From NCBI GenBank assembly GCA_028554755.1, contig JAPTOF010000010.1, positions 9,398,001-9,462,000 of the forward strand: a stretch of 64,000 nucleotides of DNA, in the 5' to 3' direction. Positions within the stretch are counted from its first letter, which is position 1. Each line of letters begins with the position of its first letter. Shown here piece after piece: positions 31,111 through 42,667 of this stretch. The position numbers were made by a program, and so were the translations under genes. Origin of the DNA: Cordia subcordata. Lineage: Eukaryota; Streptophyta; Magnoliopsida; Boraginales; Cordiaceae. The notes under the pieces were generated by a model. That model saw nothing but the letters and a program-made list of their open reading frames with translations. It made no database searches and was not told the origin of the DNA.

Positions 31111-31265
31111 ATCATTGGAGAGCAAATTTCGGCTTTTGAATAGCCAAAATCGGCTATTCAAAAGTCGAAATTGGCACCCAATGATACAACATTAATGCGC
31201 CAGTTTAACAGCCTCGATTTTAACGTTTTCGGCGATTGAATAGTAGAATTCAGCTATTCAAAAGT
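31111..31265. repeat. MULE-2 left subterminal palindromes
   Basis: TTTCGGCTTTTGAATAGCC (31127-31145) and GGCTATTCAAAAGTCGAAA (31152-31170) pair at 18 of 19 positions around a 6-base loop. This nests in an outer ATCATTGG (31111-31118)/CCAATGAT (31178-31185) pair. A weaker unit with CGGCGATTGAATAG and AGCTATTCAAAAGTC follows at about 31228-31265. Confidence 0.85.
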
Positions 31266-31673
31266 CAAACATTAATTAGATTTAACCCTCTCTCTTCTTC
31301 TTCCTCATGCGATTGCAAGCTTTTTTTTGTCCCTCCTTGTTGTACCCCACGAAAGCTTCACTTCAAACACTCATTCTCTCTCAAGATAAGCTTCAAACCT
31401 AGGATTTTGCTTCTTGTTGTAAGTTTTTTCAAGTTTTTACAGATTTAAATTATTTTTTTCCGCGTATATGTATGTTTTATATGTATGTATATGTTGTATA
31501 TGTAAATCATGTGCATATATATATCGTATTTATGTATATATACATGCTGTGTATGTATATATATGTTGTGCATGTATATATTATATATAAATGTTGGTAT
31601 AATTATTGATGTTGTAATCGTGTAGTTTAGTTTTAAATGTTGATATAGTTGTTGATGCTGTAATCATGTTGAA

Positions 31674-31675
<2 letters not shown>

Positions 31676-31730
<55 letters not shown>

Positions 31731-31731
31731 G
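31676..31731. repeat. ATT trinucleotide microsatellite
   Basis: About 18 TTA/ATT units in the first intron of the MULE-2 PMD gene. Confidence 0.9.
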
Positions 31732-31899
31732 TTATTGTTACTATAATTATAATTATAATTATAATTATTTGCGTTTCTATTAATATGATTATTATGTATT
31801 ATTGTTGTTGTTAATAATATTGATAGTGTTATTATTATGATTATTATCAATATAATTTTTATTAATATATTTATTAATTAATTCATTTATTGTCCGTAG

Positions 31900-33270
31900 G
31901 TTACATTATCACCCATAGACCAGTACCAGAAGACACCTCCCTTCTCATTCATTATGCTCAACATAGGACTCATTTGATGATGACCACTACATATCTGATG
32001 GAGGTTTGAGTACCCAGATGTGATAAGCATCTATATGATGAGCCTGAGCACCTTCGTGTTTAGGAGGCATTGACGACTGCGGCGTTTTATGAGTGTTACG
32101 CAGCGGGTGGGCAAGAGTTTTATTATCCTATGCTGACTACCTTAGTTGAGCGGTGGAGAGTAGAGACACATACATTCCACCTCACTTGCGGAGATGTCAT
32201 CATCACATTGTAAGATGTAGCTGTTTTATAGGGTTTACCCGTACAGGGTAACCCTATGCCAGATATCGATAAAGTGCGGGGTCCGGTTGACGAGTAGCAG
32301 CAGCTATTCCAAGATGTATGTGGTGTTACACTTTCTTAGGAGGCCATTAATGCGAGATCTAGCAAGGTAAACTGGCATGAGTTGAGGAATGTATACACCT
32401 TGACTCGTCTCGAGGAGTACACCCAGGAGCAGACTCAGTATCGTGCCCTTCTGTGGATATTTTTGTTTTTGAATTGCCATCTGTTCGTCAACACTAGAGG
32501 TAACCAGGGAGACATGAACTGGTTGTTTGTGCTACAGATGTTTAGGACTATTAGATCGTTGAATTGGGGCGCTGCAATACCTGCATATATCTACCATCAG
32601 TTGGATCTATATGCATATGGTGATAGAGTGAACTTATGCGGTGGATTTAGTCTTATGCAGGTATTATATTTATTCAATTGTGTATTTGTACAATTTGTGA
32701 AATGAGTTATGTTGTTAATGTTGTTATTTACGTGTAATGGTGGCTATTTGATAGATTCGACATTTTTAGACCTAGACTATATCTGTCGTCAGCATGGCAA
32801 GCGTGGCAGAGATTCCCTACAGAGGATAATTGGGTTGAGTTACCGAGTAACCCGTGGTGTCGTATGTCAGTAGTTGAAGGAGTTTTGAAATACTGCTAAT
32901 GGGGGTTTATTGGTGATTCGCGATGCATTGGACAAGATGCAACTGGATCAGGTTTGATAAGCATCTTAAGATGTATACTTGCATATTACATAAACTCTTT
33001 AAGTCAATAGCTATTTAACTAATTTGAACAACAATAATGACATCACAGTTTGATTGGGAGTCGTATATGAGTACCATTGACCAGCTGCCACTGTATTGCA
33101 CGGAGGGGTTTAATTGGTGGAGAGCATGTGTCCCACTCATCTTCGGAAAGATAGTGGTGTATCAAAGACCTGACAGGGTAGTGCGGCAGTTTGGATTGTA
33201 GCAGTCGATCCCAGCCCCACCATTGAGTATGTTGCAGTGTATGCTACCACTGTATATTCCTTTGGTATTA
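31900..33270 (+). pseudogene. Plant mobile domain (MAIN-like) gene of MULE-2, broken
   Basis: The reading frame begins after a CCGTAG acceptor at 31899 (intron from the donor at 31419). The product follows MULE-1 PMD in order: VPEDTSLLIHYAQHR, AAFYECYAAGGQEF, LVERWRVETHTFHLTCGD, DMNWLFVLQMFRTIRSLNWG, then a spliced exon from about 32743 (WWLFDRFDIFRPRL). A third exon from about 33049 carries FDWESYMSTIDQLPLYCTEG and RPDRVVRQFGL. Stops interrupt at several sites (for example near 32009, 32060, 32212, 32230). The Trp codon replaced by TAG in MULE-1 is intact here. Convergent with MURA-2, with almost no spacer. Confidence 0.82.
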
Positions 33271-33286
33271 GCTCATCGATTGGTTT

Positions 33287-35299
33287 CTACAGATACCGTG
33301 CTAATGCCTGTGCATGCGAACACGACACATGATATGCTGTCCATTTACTACAAGTACAAGTCTTCTCATTGAATTTAACTACTTGTGTTGGAGGTCTTTC
33401 AGTGAACGACGACGGTAAACGCCCAACTTGTGCCGTACCAGTTGGGAAGTGTAAATTAAAAACACTGTGACGGTGTGAATGAGCCTCCCACTTCTCAAAA
33501 AGTTCCCTTGTTCTACTCGGGAGCAGGATTTGTTGTCCAGCCAAATAACTAGCATTTATGGATTGATTGTAGAAGTATTCTACCAACTTCATAAAAGTGT
33601 AATTGACTGACGCAATTATTGGTGAGCATCTTACACCAACAAGAATACTATTAAAACATTTGACACTGTTCGTCGTCATCATACCCCAATAGGCCCCTTC
33701 ATCTGAAGACAGGGTCCAAACTTCCTTGCCAATCTTAGATAAATAGTCATATGCGTTCCTCCTAGTGCCGCTTGGTGTGGGGTCAACTTCAAGAAATTTT
33801 TGCATGATTGCATTATGCTTGCAAACTTGATGTTATTTTCCAACTAACCAACACAGGTCTTTCACATACTGGTTTCGAACTTGTTTCATATTGCTGCTTT
33901 TCAAATGTTGAAGGCAAATACGATGTTTTACATGTAAATGCCCATCTGATGAGATATTTTTCATAGCAGCAAGTATCCCTGGGTGACGATAAGATATTAT
34001 ACAAATCTCTTCCATAGCATGAAGAAAATGTTGTTGCACGAGACATAATGGAACATCTTTCACAATCCCCGGATAGATGGTTCACTATTAGACCGAGGGA
34101 TAAGTCATTCACATGCAGATCATGAATGTTTGGAATCCATATTATGCAAGGAGACGTTGTTTTTGCTAATTTGAATTGAAGGGTGATATAAAATCGGTGT
34201 ACTTGAGGCACCATATCCATAGTTAGCGAATCTATCCTAGTTAGCAGTTCCAGCAGCTCCTCACAATCAATATGTTATACTATTGAATAACAAGCCTTCC
34301 ATTTTCTATTTATAGAAATTCGTGTGCTTGGGAGTCCCTGATGATTAAATAAACCAAGATTTTACCATGACTACAATTTTAGTTGTCTCTGCATCAACAA
34401 TGGAAAATGCCAATGGAAAAACTTTTCCTGTCGCATTTGTCGTTGATGCTGTAAGAAGATGACCCTTATATGGGCCCCGTAGATAGGTACCGTCAAGCGT
34501 CATCATGGGTCGACAAGCTTCCATGCTGCGATGCACGGTGCAAAAGCCTAGAAAACATAGTCAAAAATTTTGTATTTTGTCGTCGAACCCGGAAAGAACT
34601 TGCAAATTACGATCATCCCTAAGTTCTTTCCCTTCAAAGCTCTAAAAAACCGTGGAAGGGACTGATATGAGGTGTGCCAATCGCCATATACAAGTTCGAC
34701 TACCTTATTTCGCCTGCGTCATGCCTTCTTATAAGATATATCCACCTGAAGTGCTTCCTTAGTGTGAGCTTGAACAAAACCTACCTCAAAATCGGGTTTA
34801 TGTTTTACAAAATGTCTTCCCATAAATCCGGCCAAATCAGCGATCACATTTCTGTGCCCACACCGTCTGTTAAGAGCTAAGCAATTGTGTACCTCGTAAT
34901 ACTTTGTAATTTCGAATTGTCAATGCATGGATTTTTTATGGCACGCAAGTGCCATCTATATGGATTATCGTGGTTGGTACTCTTGCAAGAAACGACGTAC
35001 AAGCTCGGTGTGGATCGGTCGACCACGTATTCTCATTGTACACTGACTGCGTGCATTTTGTACGGCCCTCTGTACATCTTTTTTGGTAGGAAAAACCATG
35101 CTCAGTGCAAGCTCCTTATTCAGGTCCCAAACGGGCTTTGTTGCTGTACATCCATGCTATCCATATAGTACTCCTACGTAGCAGTTTGTAACTCAATATG
35201 ATCCAACTCCTCGACCATAGATACTCCACCACTGCTCGAACTACCCTCTATGTTAGAGTTTGCATAATGTAAAATAACAGTTACTGCGGTTGGATTCAT
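33287..35299 (-). pseudogene. MURA-type transposase of MULE-2, catalytic residues lost
   Basis: The minus-strand start MNPTAVTVILHY (35299) resembles the MURA-1 start but lacks its PB1-like leader. The DDE core has LDGTYLRGPYKGHLL (first Asp kept, about 34475). The second Asp site reads [10 protein letters not shown] (Asp to Tyr, codon 33989-33991), and the Glu site reads TTNSVKCFN (Glu to Lys, codon 33659-33661). A SWIM finger CTCSKWTAYHVSCSH lies near 33310-33360. Stops and frameshifts lie between segments. The C-terminal zinc knuckle seen in MURA-1 is absent. This copy could not catalyse transposition. Confidence 0.85.
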
Positions 35300-35496
35300 A
35301 TTATTTTTCAGGATTGGTATGAAATATTGGATGATTTACAAGTACAATTTAGGGGTTTGAAACATTTTGGCCGAGCTGAAATGACTGTTAACAAAAAAGT
35401 TGGAAGTTTTTTTAACGAGCAAATAGCCAAAAGCCAAATGTTTGGAAGCAATAGGAAGGAGGAGGGAGTTTATATAGCTAGTTGTGAGGCTGAGTT

Positions 35497-35840
35497 CGTT
35501 AGTTGGATAGCTGAAATCTCAATTTCGGCTATTCAAGAAACGAATATGGCTGCCACCTTGTCAGCCATAAATTCGTTGATGTAAAGTGGGAATGACGGGA
35601 CAAACTTTCAGCTTTTTAATAGTCGAAATTGGCCATTGAAAACTAGAAATCTACCAAGCTAACCGAGGAATATATTCTCCAATAATTTTCGGTTGTTGAA
35701 TAGCCAAAATACATTTTCGGCAATTCAAAGGCCAAAATTGGCTATTGAATAACCAACAACGATATGTGGCCTGCTAGTGTGTAAAAAGCAAGTTTGACCG
35801 TTGTTCAATTGCCTATTTCGACCTTTCAATAGCCGAAAGT
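35497..35840. repeat. MULE-2 right subterminal palindromes
   Basis: Repeated AATTTCGGCTATTCAA-type units: about 35510-35530, 35607-35640 (GCTTTTTAATAGTCGAAATT), 35688-35757 (TTTTCGGTTGTTGAATAGCC, then TTCGGCAATTCAAAGGCC and TTGGCTATTGAATAACC) and 35795-35838 (TTTCGACCTTTCAATAGCCG). They are the same family as the left-end units and unrelated in sequence to the MULE-1 units. Confidence 0.82.
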
Positions 35841-35930
35841 GATATTTTTGAAATGAATTCCAAAACAAGACTATTTTTGTTAATAATATTACAATTGATG
35901 TTATTTATAAAAAAAAATTCCTACTTTAGC

Positions 35931-37573
35931 CTATATATGATTGTAATATATACACACGCAACATATCAGAAAACACTTCCCTTTACATAAATCTTGCAAC
36001 AAAGTAAATAATAAACATCCCATATACATCATGCCGTAAAATGTGAATTAGTCGAAAGTGGGCATAAAATAGTTGGGATCAACGTAAACTTTCTAAGTCT
36101 ATACTGTGCATGCATTATAATGGCGCACACATGCCGCCTAATAGTGCTCCTCAAATTCTCCATGTGGCGGCACGTTTCACATTCAACGCTAAGAGTACGT
36201 ATAACACTAGCCGTTCTTGTAAAGTCAATTCCGCCGTCATATGCACAAAAGACCGTACGTATATAAACGTTGACAAATTTATAAAACCCACATGTCTATC
36301 TATGTATACCAATTATCAATGCCTTCACATTCATGACTTTAGCCTTGCACCAAGAGAGAGAAGGAAAAAAAAAAGAAAAAAAGAAAAAAGATGCATACAA
36401 TTGCTACCGTGAATCTATAATGAACTTCCACTAGAAACCGTTGAATATATATAATATGTACACACGCATACACACAACACACACATTCGTAACATGTGAA
36501 TTTCGATGACTTTTATTAAATATAATTGTTTTCATGTTGAGAAACCGTTATAGAGACACTAACCAAAGCAAGGAAGAAAAATGTTACTAGTGAGGAGATA
36601 CACATGGAATTGTGATTTTCTTTCCTAACTATTGTATTATTCCAACATTCTAAATGATATTACACCTTTGTTTCATTTCAATGAAAATGTCTATGGTAAA
36701 TACCATAAGGCCCCTTGTAATTTTTGAAAGGTGCACTGGGCCTTCCTGCGGTACAAGAATTCTTCATAATTCTCTTGTGGTTATTGAAAATAAATAAACA
36801 TTCTTCTTCAATACAAAAAATTGTCATTTTTAACAGATCATTAACTAATTTAACCATCGGCTGAGAATGATGATATTTTTGGATAAAGAGGGATGTGCAC
36901 TTATTCTAAGTGAATATCGGAGGATTGTTAGGAGGGGGTTTTGATACTTCATGGAGGTTTGATTCGCTTATAGAGGAGTAGAGAGGGGCTTGTAGTAATT
37001 TTCACAATGATTATAATTTACATATACAAGATTAGTAAAATAATTTTGTCATACAATCAAATGAATTGTTGAGATGTAATGTACGTTGTAATCCCACAAC
37101 ATAACCAAAGTATAGTAATGTACATTACTACATTACATTACTATACCCTAGTTATGTTGTGATATTGCTTCAAAGAGAGGTGAGGTCAATGGAGTAGTGA
37201 TATAACAAAGTCGATAAGCCATGAACCTATCTCTTCTATCTTTATAGCTAGACCATCATTAACAAAGTTCTATCAATTAATTAAGGTTGACTAACGTTGT
37301 TTATATCGTTAAGAAATTATTGGTGGTTAACCACAAATCTTTTCACGTTATCGAATACATCATGCATGATGTACTCTCATCATTCATATTCATTTCACTT
37401 CCGTTAAACTTCTTTAAATGATTTCTTTAAACCTTGCATGATTAGCTAACATGGTCTCTCCAGAAGCTTATCGCAGTAGGCAATGATGAAAAAAATGATT
37501 AATGTCGCTTTCATATGAGAATTAACCAAAAAAAAGAAAAATTGATTGGCAGTTATCTCAAACCCCAATGCAG
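35931..37573. other. Intergenic region upstream of PG-A
   Basis: Contains a possible TIR element at about 36694-37010 (GGTAAATACCATAAGGCCCC against reverse-complemented GAAAATTACTACAAGCCCCT), a long hairpin at 37095-37161, and, from about 37170, sequence shared in inverted orientation with 45190-45560. No protein-coding gene seen. Confidence 0.5.
37095..37161. repeat. Long imperfect hairpin 5' of PG-A
   Basis: CACAACATAACC, then TATAGTAATGTA, pairs with TACATTACTATA and GTTATGTTGTG on the right side. Arms are nearly 30 bases. It could be a small MITE or a structured transcript element. Confidence 0.6.
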
Positions 37574-37583
37574 TATATATATA
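37574..37583 (+). promoter_or_regulatory. PG-A TATA box
   Basis: TATATATATA about 70-80 bp before the ATG at 37655. The surrounding CAGTATATATATAGGACCAA is conserved at PG-B (minus strand, near 44556-44570). Confidence 0.6.
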
Positions 37584-37654
37584 GGACCAATTAACTCTTA
37601 TCACATAACAGATCATAACCAACTTTTTCTCTTTCAATTCTGTCTCCTCTTGAG

Positions 37655-39320
37655 ATGGCTTATAAGCTTTCAATTTCTTTGCCTCTGCTGCTTTCTTCTC
37701 TATTCTTGTTCTATGCATCAAATGCAGCAGTAGTATCATATAATGTGCTAAAGTTTGGTGCAAAAGCAGATGGTAAGACTGACGCTACTCAACCATTTCT
37801 AAAGGCATGGGCAGCAGCATGTAGCTCAATTAAGCAGGCCACAATCTATGTGCCGAAAGGGAGATATTTGTTAAAGGCGATAGTGTTCAGAGGGCCTTGC
37901 AAGAACAAAATAAATGTTCGCATTGATGGTACTCTTGTTGCGCCCAATGATTATCGTGCCCTTGGCAACACTGGGTATTGGATATTATTCATCCAAGTGA
38001 ATAGGCTTTCTGTTACTGGTGGGACGCTTGATGCGAAAGGAGCTGGTTTCTGGGCATGCCGAAACTCAGGAAAGAGCTGCCCCGTTGGCGCAAGGGTACG
38101 TAATTTGTTATGCGCGTGTCAGTTTTGGACCCTTCCCCAATCTAAAGTGCGTCGAACCCTTGTATTAATTATAAGAATTCTTTTTTAATCCTCTTCTACT
38201 TTTTTTTTTTTTTTTTAAATATTTAAACCACAAGGGAGTTTGACTTTTTGCCCTCAGTTATAAAAATTTATATACATGAATATTTACATCTTTCAAGTAC
38301 AATGTTTAACACAAATTTTCATGTGGATGATTGCAGTCTATCACATTCAATTGGGTTAATGATTCGACCATTAGTGGCTTAACATCCATCAACAGCCAGC
38401 AAATGCACCTTGTGATTAATAGTTGCAAAAATGTGATGGTTCGAAATGTGAACATTGTGGCTCCAGACCAAAGCCCAAACACCGACGGTATACACGTACA
38501 AGGCTCAACCGGTGTTACGATCACCGGCAGCAGCATAAAGACTGGCGATGATTGCATATCAATTGGACCAGGGACAAGAAACTTGTGGATGGACAAAATA
38601 AAATGTGGTCCTGGACACGGAGTAAGGTAAAAATCAACCCGTGTACTTATAAACTAATCAAATATCTCTTTTTAAACTGATATGAGTGGTATGTGACCGC
38701 ATAAAATATGTTGCTTTCAGCATTGGGAGCCTGGCTCGTGATTTCAAGGAAGATGGTGTCCAAAATATAACGTTAATAAATTCGGTTTTTACGGGATCTG
38801 ACAACGGGTTGCGTATAAAATCGTGGGCAAGACCAAGCACTGGGTTTGTGAATAACATCAACTACAAAAACATCATGATGAAGAATGTTCAGAACCCTAT
38901 TATCATTGATCAAAATTACTGCCCAGACAATAAAGGTTGTCCTGGCCAGGTAAGAAATTAAATAGTTCGCTTCCATATGAATATGATAATGTAGATGGTG
39001 TTATTTCATAGATTTCAAACATGACCTTTCCACCTGGGAATTGTGTTCATTTTTCAAAGTCTAATGTTGGTGGATTTTTTTTTTTTTTTTAAATTCTCCA
39101 GACTTCTGGTATTAAGATTAGTCAGATCACATATCAAAATATACAAGGCACATCTGCAACACCAAAGGCGATGATATTTGATTGCAGCCCCAGTAATCCA
39201 TGCAGAGCCATCAGATTACAAGACATAAAGCTCACTTATTTGAACAAAAAGGCACAATCATTTTGCAAGAACATAGGAGGAACTAGTGGTGGGGTGATCT
39301 TGCCAGATAGTTGTCTATAG
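37655..39320 (+). CDS. Polygalacturonase (GH28), 392 aa, PG-A
   Basis: Secreted pectin-hydrolysing enzyme of glycoside hydrolase family 28, cleaving homogalacturonan in the wall. Exons 37655-38095, 38337-38626, 38721-38949, 39102-39320; GT-AG introns, and the split Ser codon at exons 2/3 restores GHGVSIGSL. The signal peptide is roughly residues 1-25 (LSISLPLLLSSLFLFYASNA). All four GH28 signatures are present: SPNTDGIHV (NTD 195-197), GDDC (217-220), GHG (240-242) and RIK (275-277), so catalytic Asp residues and the His are intact. The C-terminus has paired Cys (FDCSPSNPC, SFC, DSC). Length is typical of plant PGs. Endo or exo mode cannot be assigned confidently. It faces its inverted copy PG-B. 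Confidence 0.94.
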
Positions 39321-41032
39321 TTAGACTAATTTTAAGCAATGACTTTTTCTCTTTTTTATATGTTTCCCCTTCTAGATGATCATTAACCTTTGGGGTTGGT
39401 TTTCAAAAAGTCCCACTGGAATTATTATCGATGATCAAAATTAAGAAGGCTTGACAGATTGTTTAATCCATGCTTTTGTTTGCAATGGATTTTGTAAATG
39501 TAAAACAGTTGGTTGCATGAATTTGTTAAACTGTTCGCCATCTTACAATAGAAAAAAAAAAAAATGTACCAAAGACCTTTAATGTGAGTGGTTCAGGAAT
39601 CAATATCCGTTAGTTGTATGTAATCAGTTTTTAGCCTCTCTTATAGTGAAATAAACATGTGAAAACATTGTTCTCAAGAGAAAAAGAACTATTTGCTTCA
39701 TAAATAGTTCGTAATTCCAAATGAAATTTTTGCAAATGTGTGTTATGCATAATCTTGCAACCGTGTAATTGAAGCCCTACAACAGGCCAAGGTGAAAGCA
39801 AAAAAGTATGAGAAAATTGGAAGAGATTTCTTTGTTTATGGATGTGTCTTGATGTCCAAGACGCACAACAAAACTATTTAAATTCAAGTTATAATAAGAA
39901 CTAATTGGTTTATATGATGAGTAGCTCAAGTCTTTATATAATAGACTAGAAATTTGTGATTAGTTTATGCGATAGGAATGTATTTTATTATCACCTCATG
40001 TGACTCAAGACAAGAACTAAGAATCAAGAATGAAATCAAGCACAAATGAGTTAAATACTAAGATCCCCTGACAAGAACAAGAGCTCATACGAACAAAATA
40101 GTTAGAGATGGCTCACACATAGATGACAAGAAAGTTGAGCCAAGACTTTAACTTTGATACCATATGAAGAATTAGCGTTGTCCAATTTCATAATCCAATT
40201 AGTCTATGTGAAGAGTAACTTGAGACCTTATATGATGAACTTAAAATTTGTAATTTTTTATTATGAGAGAAACATATTTCAATTATATATATATATATAT
40301 ACACACACACAGCCTTGAAGCCTCATTGAACATAAATAAAAATGAATTAAAATACTTTTTTTAATTTTCTCTCGATCATTTTTCAATAGGCATTCCAAGG
40401 GTAGTGGTCTAATGTCCTTACGTCTATGATTGATCAAGCATTACCTGCAGGGTTTTAAAAAATGGAGTTGCAGCAGCAGAATTTTATATTTTAACAAATA
40501 TGCTTGTGCCACATGTCACTTGCAAAAGTTTGTAGAAAATCATTTAAAAGCAAAACATACAATAACGAAACAAGTCTATCTGGCTCTAATACCATTGCAA
40601 ACAAATAACGAATAAAGACATAGTTTATTCATAGTTTCGTAAGTGTACGTCAAATATTAAAAACCAAGACTTGCTTACTTTTTCATATTGAATTACATCT
40701 TCTTCTTGTTCTTCTAATAGGAGACTACTAGATTATTGCCTATGATCCGATTTCATACAACACCAACCTTGAAAGTAACTCTCTCTCAATGCGTCTTTTA
40801 TTTCCATTATTCCAATAGACATGGCTATTCACATAAGGTGCCTTTTACAAAGTCTTGTCACCATTAACGGGGAAGCGATATTTCTTTTCCAAAAGACATG
40901 TCCGTTTAATGTGGATGTTATTTTACAACAATCACTAATAATTTAGTGTTTGGGATTCTAAAATAAAATTAGACCAAGCTCTACCAACTCAGATTGGACC
41001 GATTTATTAGTTCCAATAATGAGACTAATAGT
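39321..41032. other. Spacer between the two PG genes, left part
   Basis: PG-A 3' flank with an AATAAA near 39650, then AT-rich DNA. Related phrases about GATGAGTAGCTCAAGTCTTTAT and GTGAAGAGTAACTTGAGACC near 39918 and 40210 flank a GATACCATATGAAG (about 40158), which reads as TGGTATC on the minus strand. This may be an LTR or primer-site fossil. No gene. Confidence 0.4.
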
Positions 41033-42216
41033 GTATTTGGGATGATCTTAGATACTTATCCTATTAAAATTTGGAGATATCTGATAAGATTTAAGATATC
41101 GTATTACATGTATCATATATATATATATATATATGTATTCTATAATTATAAAAAATAAAATAGGATGGATTACTTATATACATATAATAAGATATTTTAA
41201 ATATTATAAAATATAACCTCAGTTTAATAGGATAAACATATTAAAATAAAATTATAAAAGAGCATAAACCTCCTCATACACCTAAAAATATCAGCATCAA
41301 GCTATTCGGCAAATTTAGCTGTTAGAGTAACTGATAGCTATTTGAGTAGTTGATAGTTATTTAGGTAGCTGATAGCTGTTGTATTTTAGCTGTTAGCAAA
41401 TAGCTGTTTAACTAGCTGATTCAACAAAATGTGTTCGGTAAAATTAGTTATTAGATTAGCTGATGAATGTTAAATGACGTAAAAGGACATTGATATCATG
41501 TTATTATTATTATTGTTATTATGATAATTGTAATTACTATTACAATTATAAGAATAAGATAATATATTTCATAATTAGATATTTATTTTCATAATCATAT
41601 TTTAATATTAAAGTATAACTAATTTTTTGATAAAACATTTATATCAATATTACAAAAATTAATTTTAATAAATTCAAAATTATTTTGTTAAAAAAAATTA
41701 CTAATAAAACTTATGCTTTTAGTAATGTTGATTATATAGAAATTGAAATCATTTTTATATTATTTCTTATTTATATAGAGAGAGATTGGAAAAAGAATAG
41801 AAAAATAAAAAAATGCAAAAGGGTAGAATTGCCCAAAACTGCTTGAAACGCTAGTTTACCGAACAACAATAATTTAGTAAAATAGCGTTTTGACAAGTCA
41901 AAACACTAAATGCTATTTGAAAAGCTGTTGCCGAACACACACTAATGGTGTATTTGGGATGATCTTAGATACTTATCCCATTAAAATTTGGAGATATCTG
42001 ATAAGATTTAAGATATGGTATCACATGTATCATATATTTTATAATTAAAAAAAATAAAATATAATAGATTGCTTATATACATATAATAAGATGTTTTAAA
42101 TATTATAAAATATAACTCATTTTAATAGGATAAACATATTAAAACAAAATTATAATAGAGCATAAACCTCCTCAATCCTCATACACCTAAAAATATCAGC
42201 GTCAAGCTGTGTCACG
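41033..42216. repeat. ~270-bp direct repeats bracketing a MITE-like insert
   Basis: Copies at 41033-41304 and 41943-42216 share TATTTGGGATGATCTTAGAT, AATTTGGAGATATCTGATAA and CACCTAAAAATATCAGC. Between them, about 41305-41940 starts TATTCGGCAAATTTAGCTG and ends, reverse-complemented, TGTGTTCGGCAACAGC, which suggests a hAT-like MITE at the junction of a tandem duplication. Confidence 0.6.
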
Positions 42217-42667
42217 GTAACTTATCTCTAACACTGTCACTTTCTCTATTTCTTGCATATAGTTTATCTGTTATCAAATCTCATTTTCATCATTAACTTA
42301 AACATTGGAGTATAATCCGCCGATACAACGTAACAGTGTTGCACCAAGAGTAACCCAACCTCCTAGTTGTCTTGTATAGCAGTATAGGTCTGTTCCACGT
42401 TCAGTTTGGACAAACCGGAGTTATTACCTAATAAAAATCCTTATCGAACTCTGCAAGAAGCAAATGCTTTTTCTTTTCTAAGAAACAACGCTTACTTATT
42501 TCTTCTATATATTTCTTTTACATTTACAATATGTATTTCGGATAAAGACATGGATTACTTGATGTCCTAGGGCTGCCTTTTTACCATAAATTATTTTTAC
42601 AATGGGGATATTGAAAATCATCCCTGAGGGAAACAAACATATAAAAACTATTCTTGCTTAAATAGAA

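Larger units (their letters stand above)
30966..35921. mobile_element. MULE-2: 5.0-kb Mutator-like element with PMD and MURA genes
   Basis: The termini GGAATTTTTTTATAAATAAC and, reverse-complemented, GGAATTTTTTTTTATAAATA form TIRs that begin like those of MULE-1. A perfect 9-bp target duplication TACTTTAGC flanks the element (30957-30965 and 35922-35930). Content matches MULE-1: 5' leader with intron, plus-strand PMD pseudogene, convergent minus-strand MURA pseudogene, and subterminal palindromes at both ends. It is shorter mainly because the MURA N-terminus and the PMD tail are reduced. Both genes carry many stops, so it is non-autonomous. Confidence 0.93.
37170..39320 (+). repeat. Inverted duplication, PG-A arm
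   Basis: The promoter, leader and gene match the reverse complement of 42668-45560. Matching upstream phrases are GATAAGCCATGAACCTATCTC-like, CTATCAATTAATTAAGGTTG, and the leader ACTTTTTCTCTTTCAATTCTG. The spacer between arms is 39321-42667. Confidence 0.8.

Noticed and set aside
31581..31850. Asparagine-rich 89-codon frame on the minus strand.
   Set aside because: It is the translation of an ATT microsatellite within a transposon intron.
36110..36412. 100-codon plus-strand frame upstream of PG-A.
   Set aside because: It ends in a lysine-rich run from an A/G tract, with no motif and no supporting splice or promoter signals.
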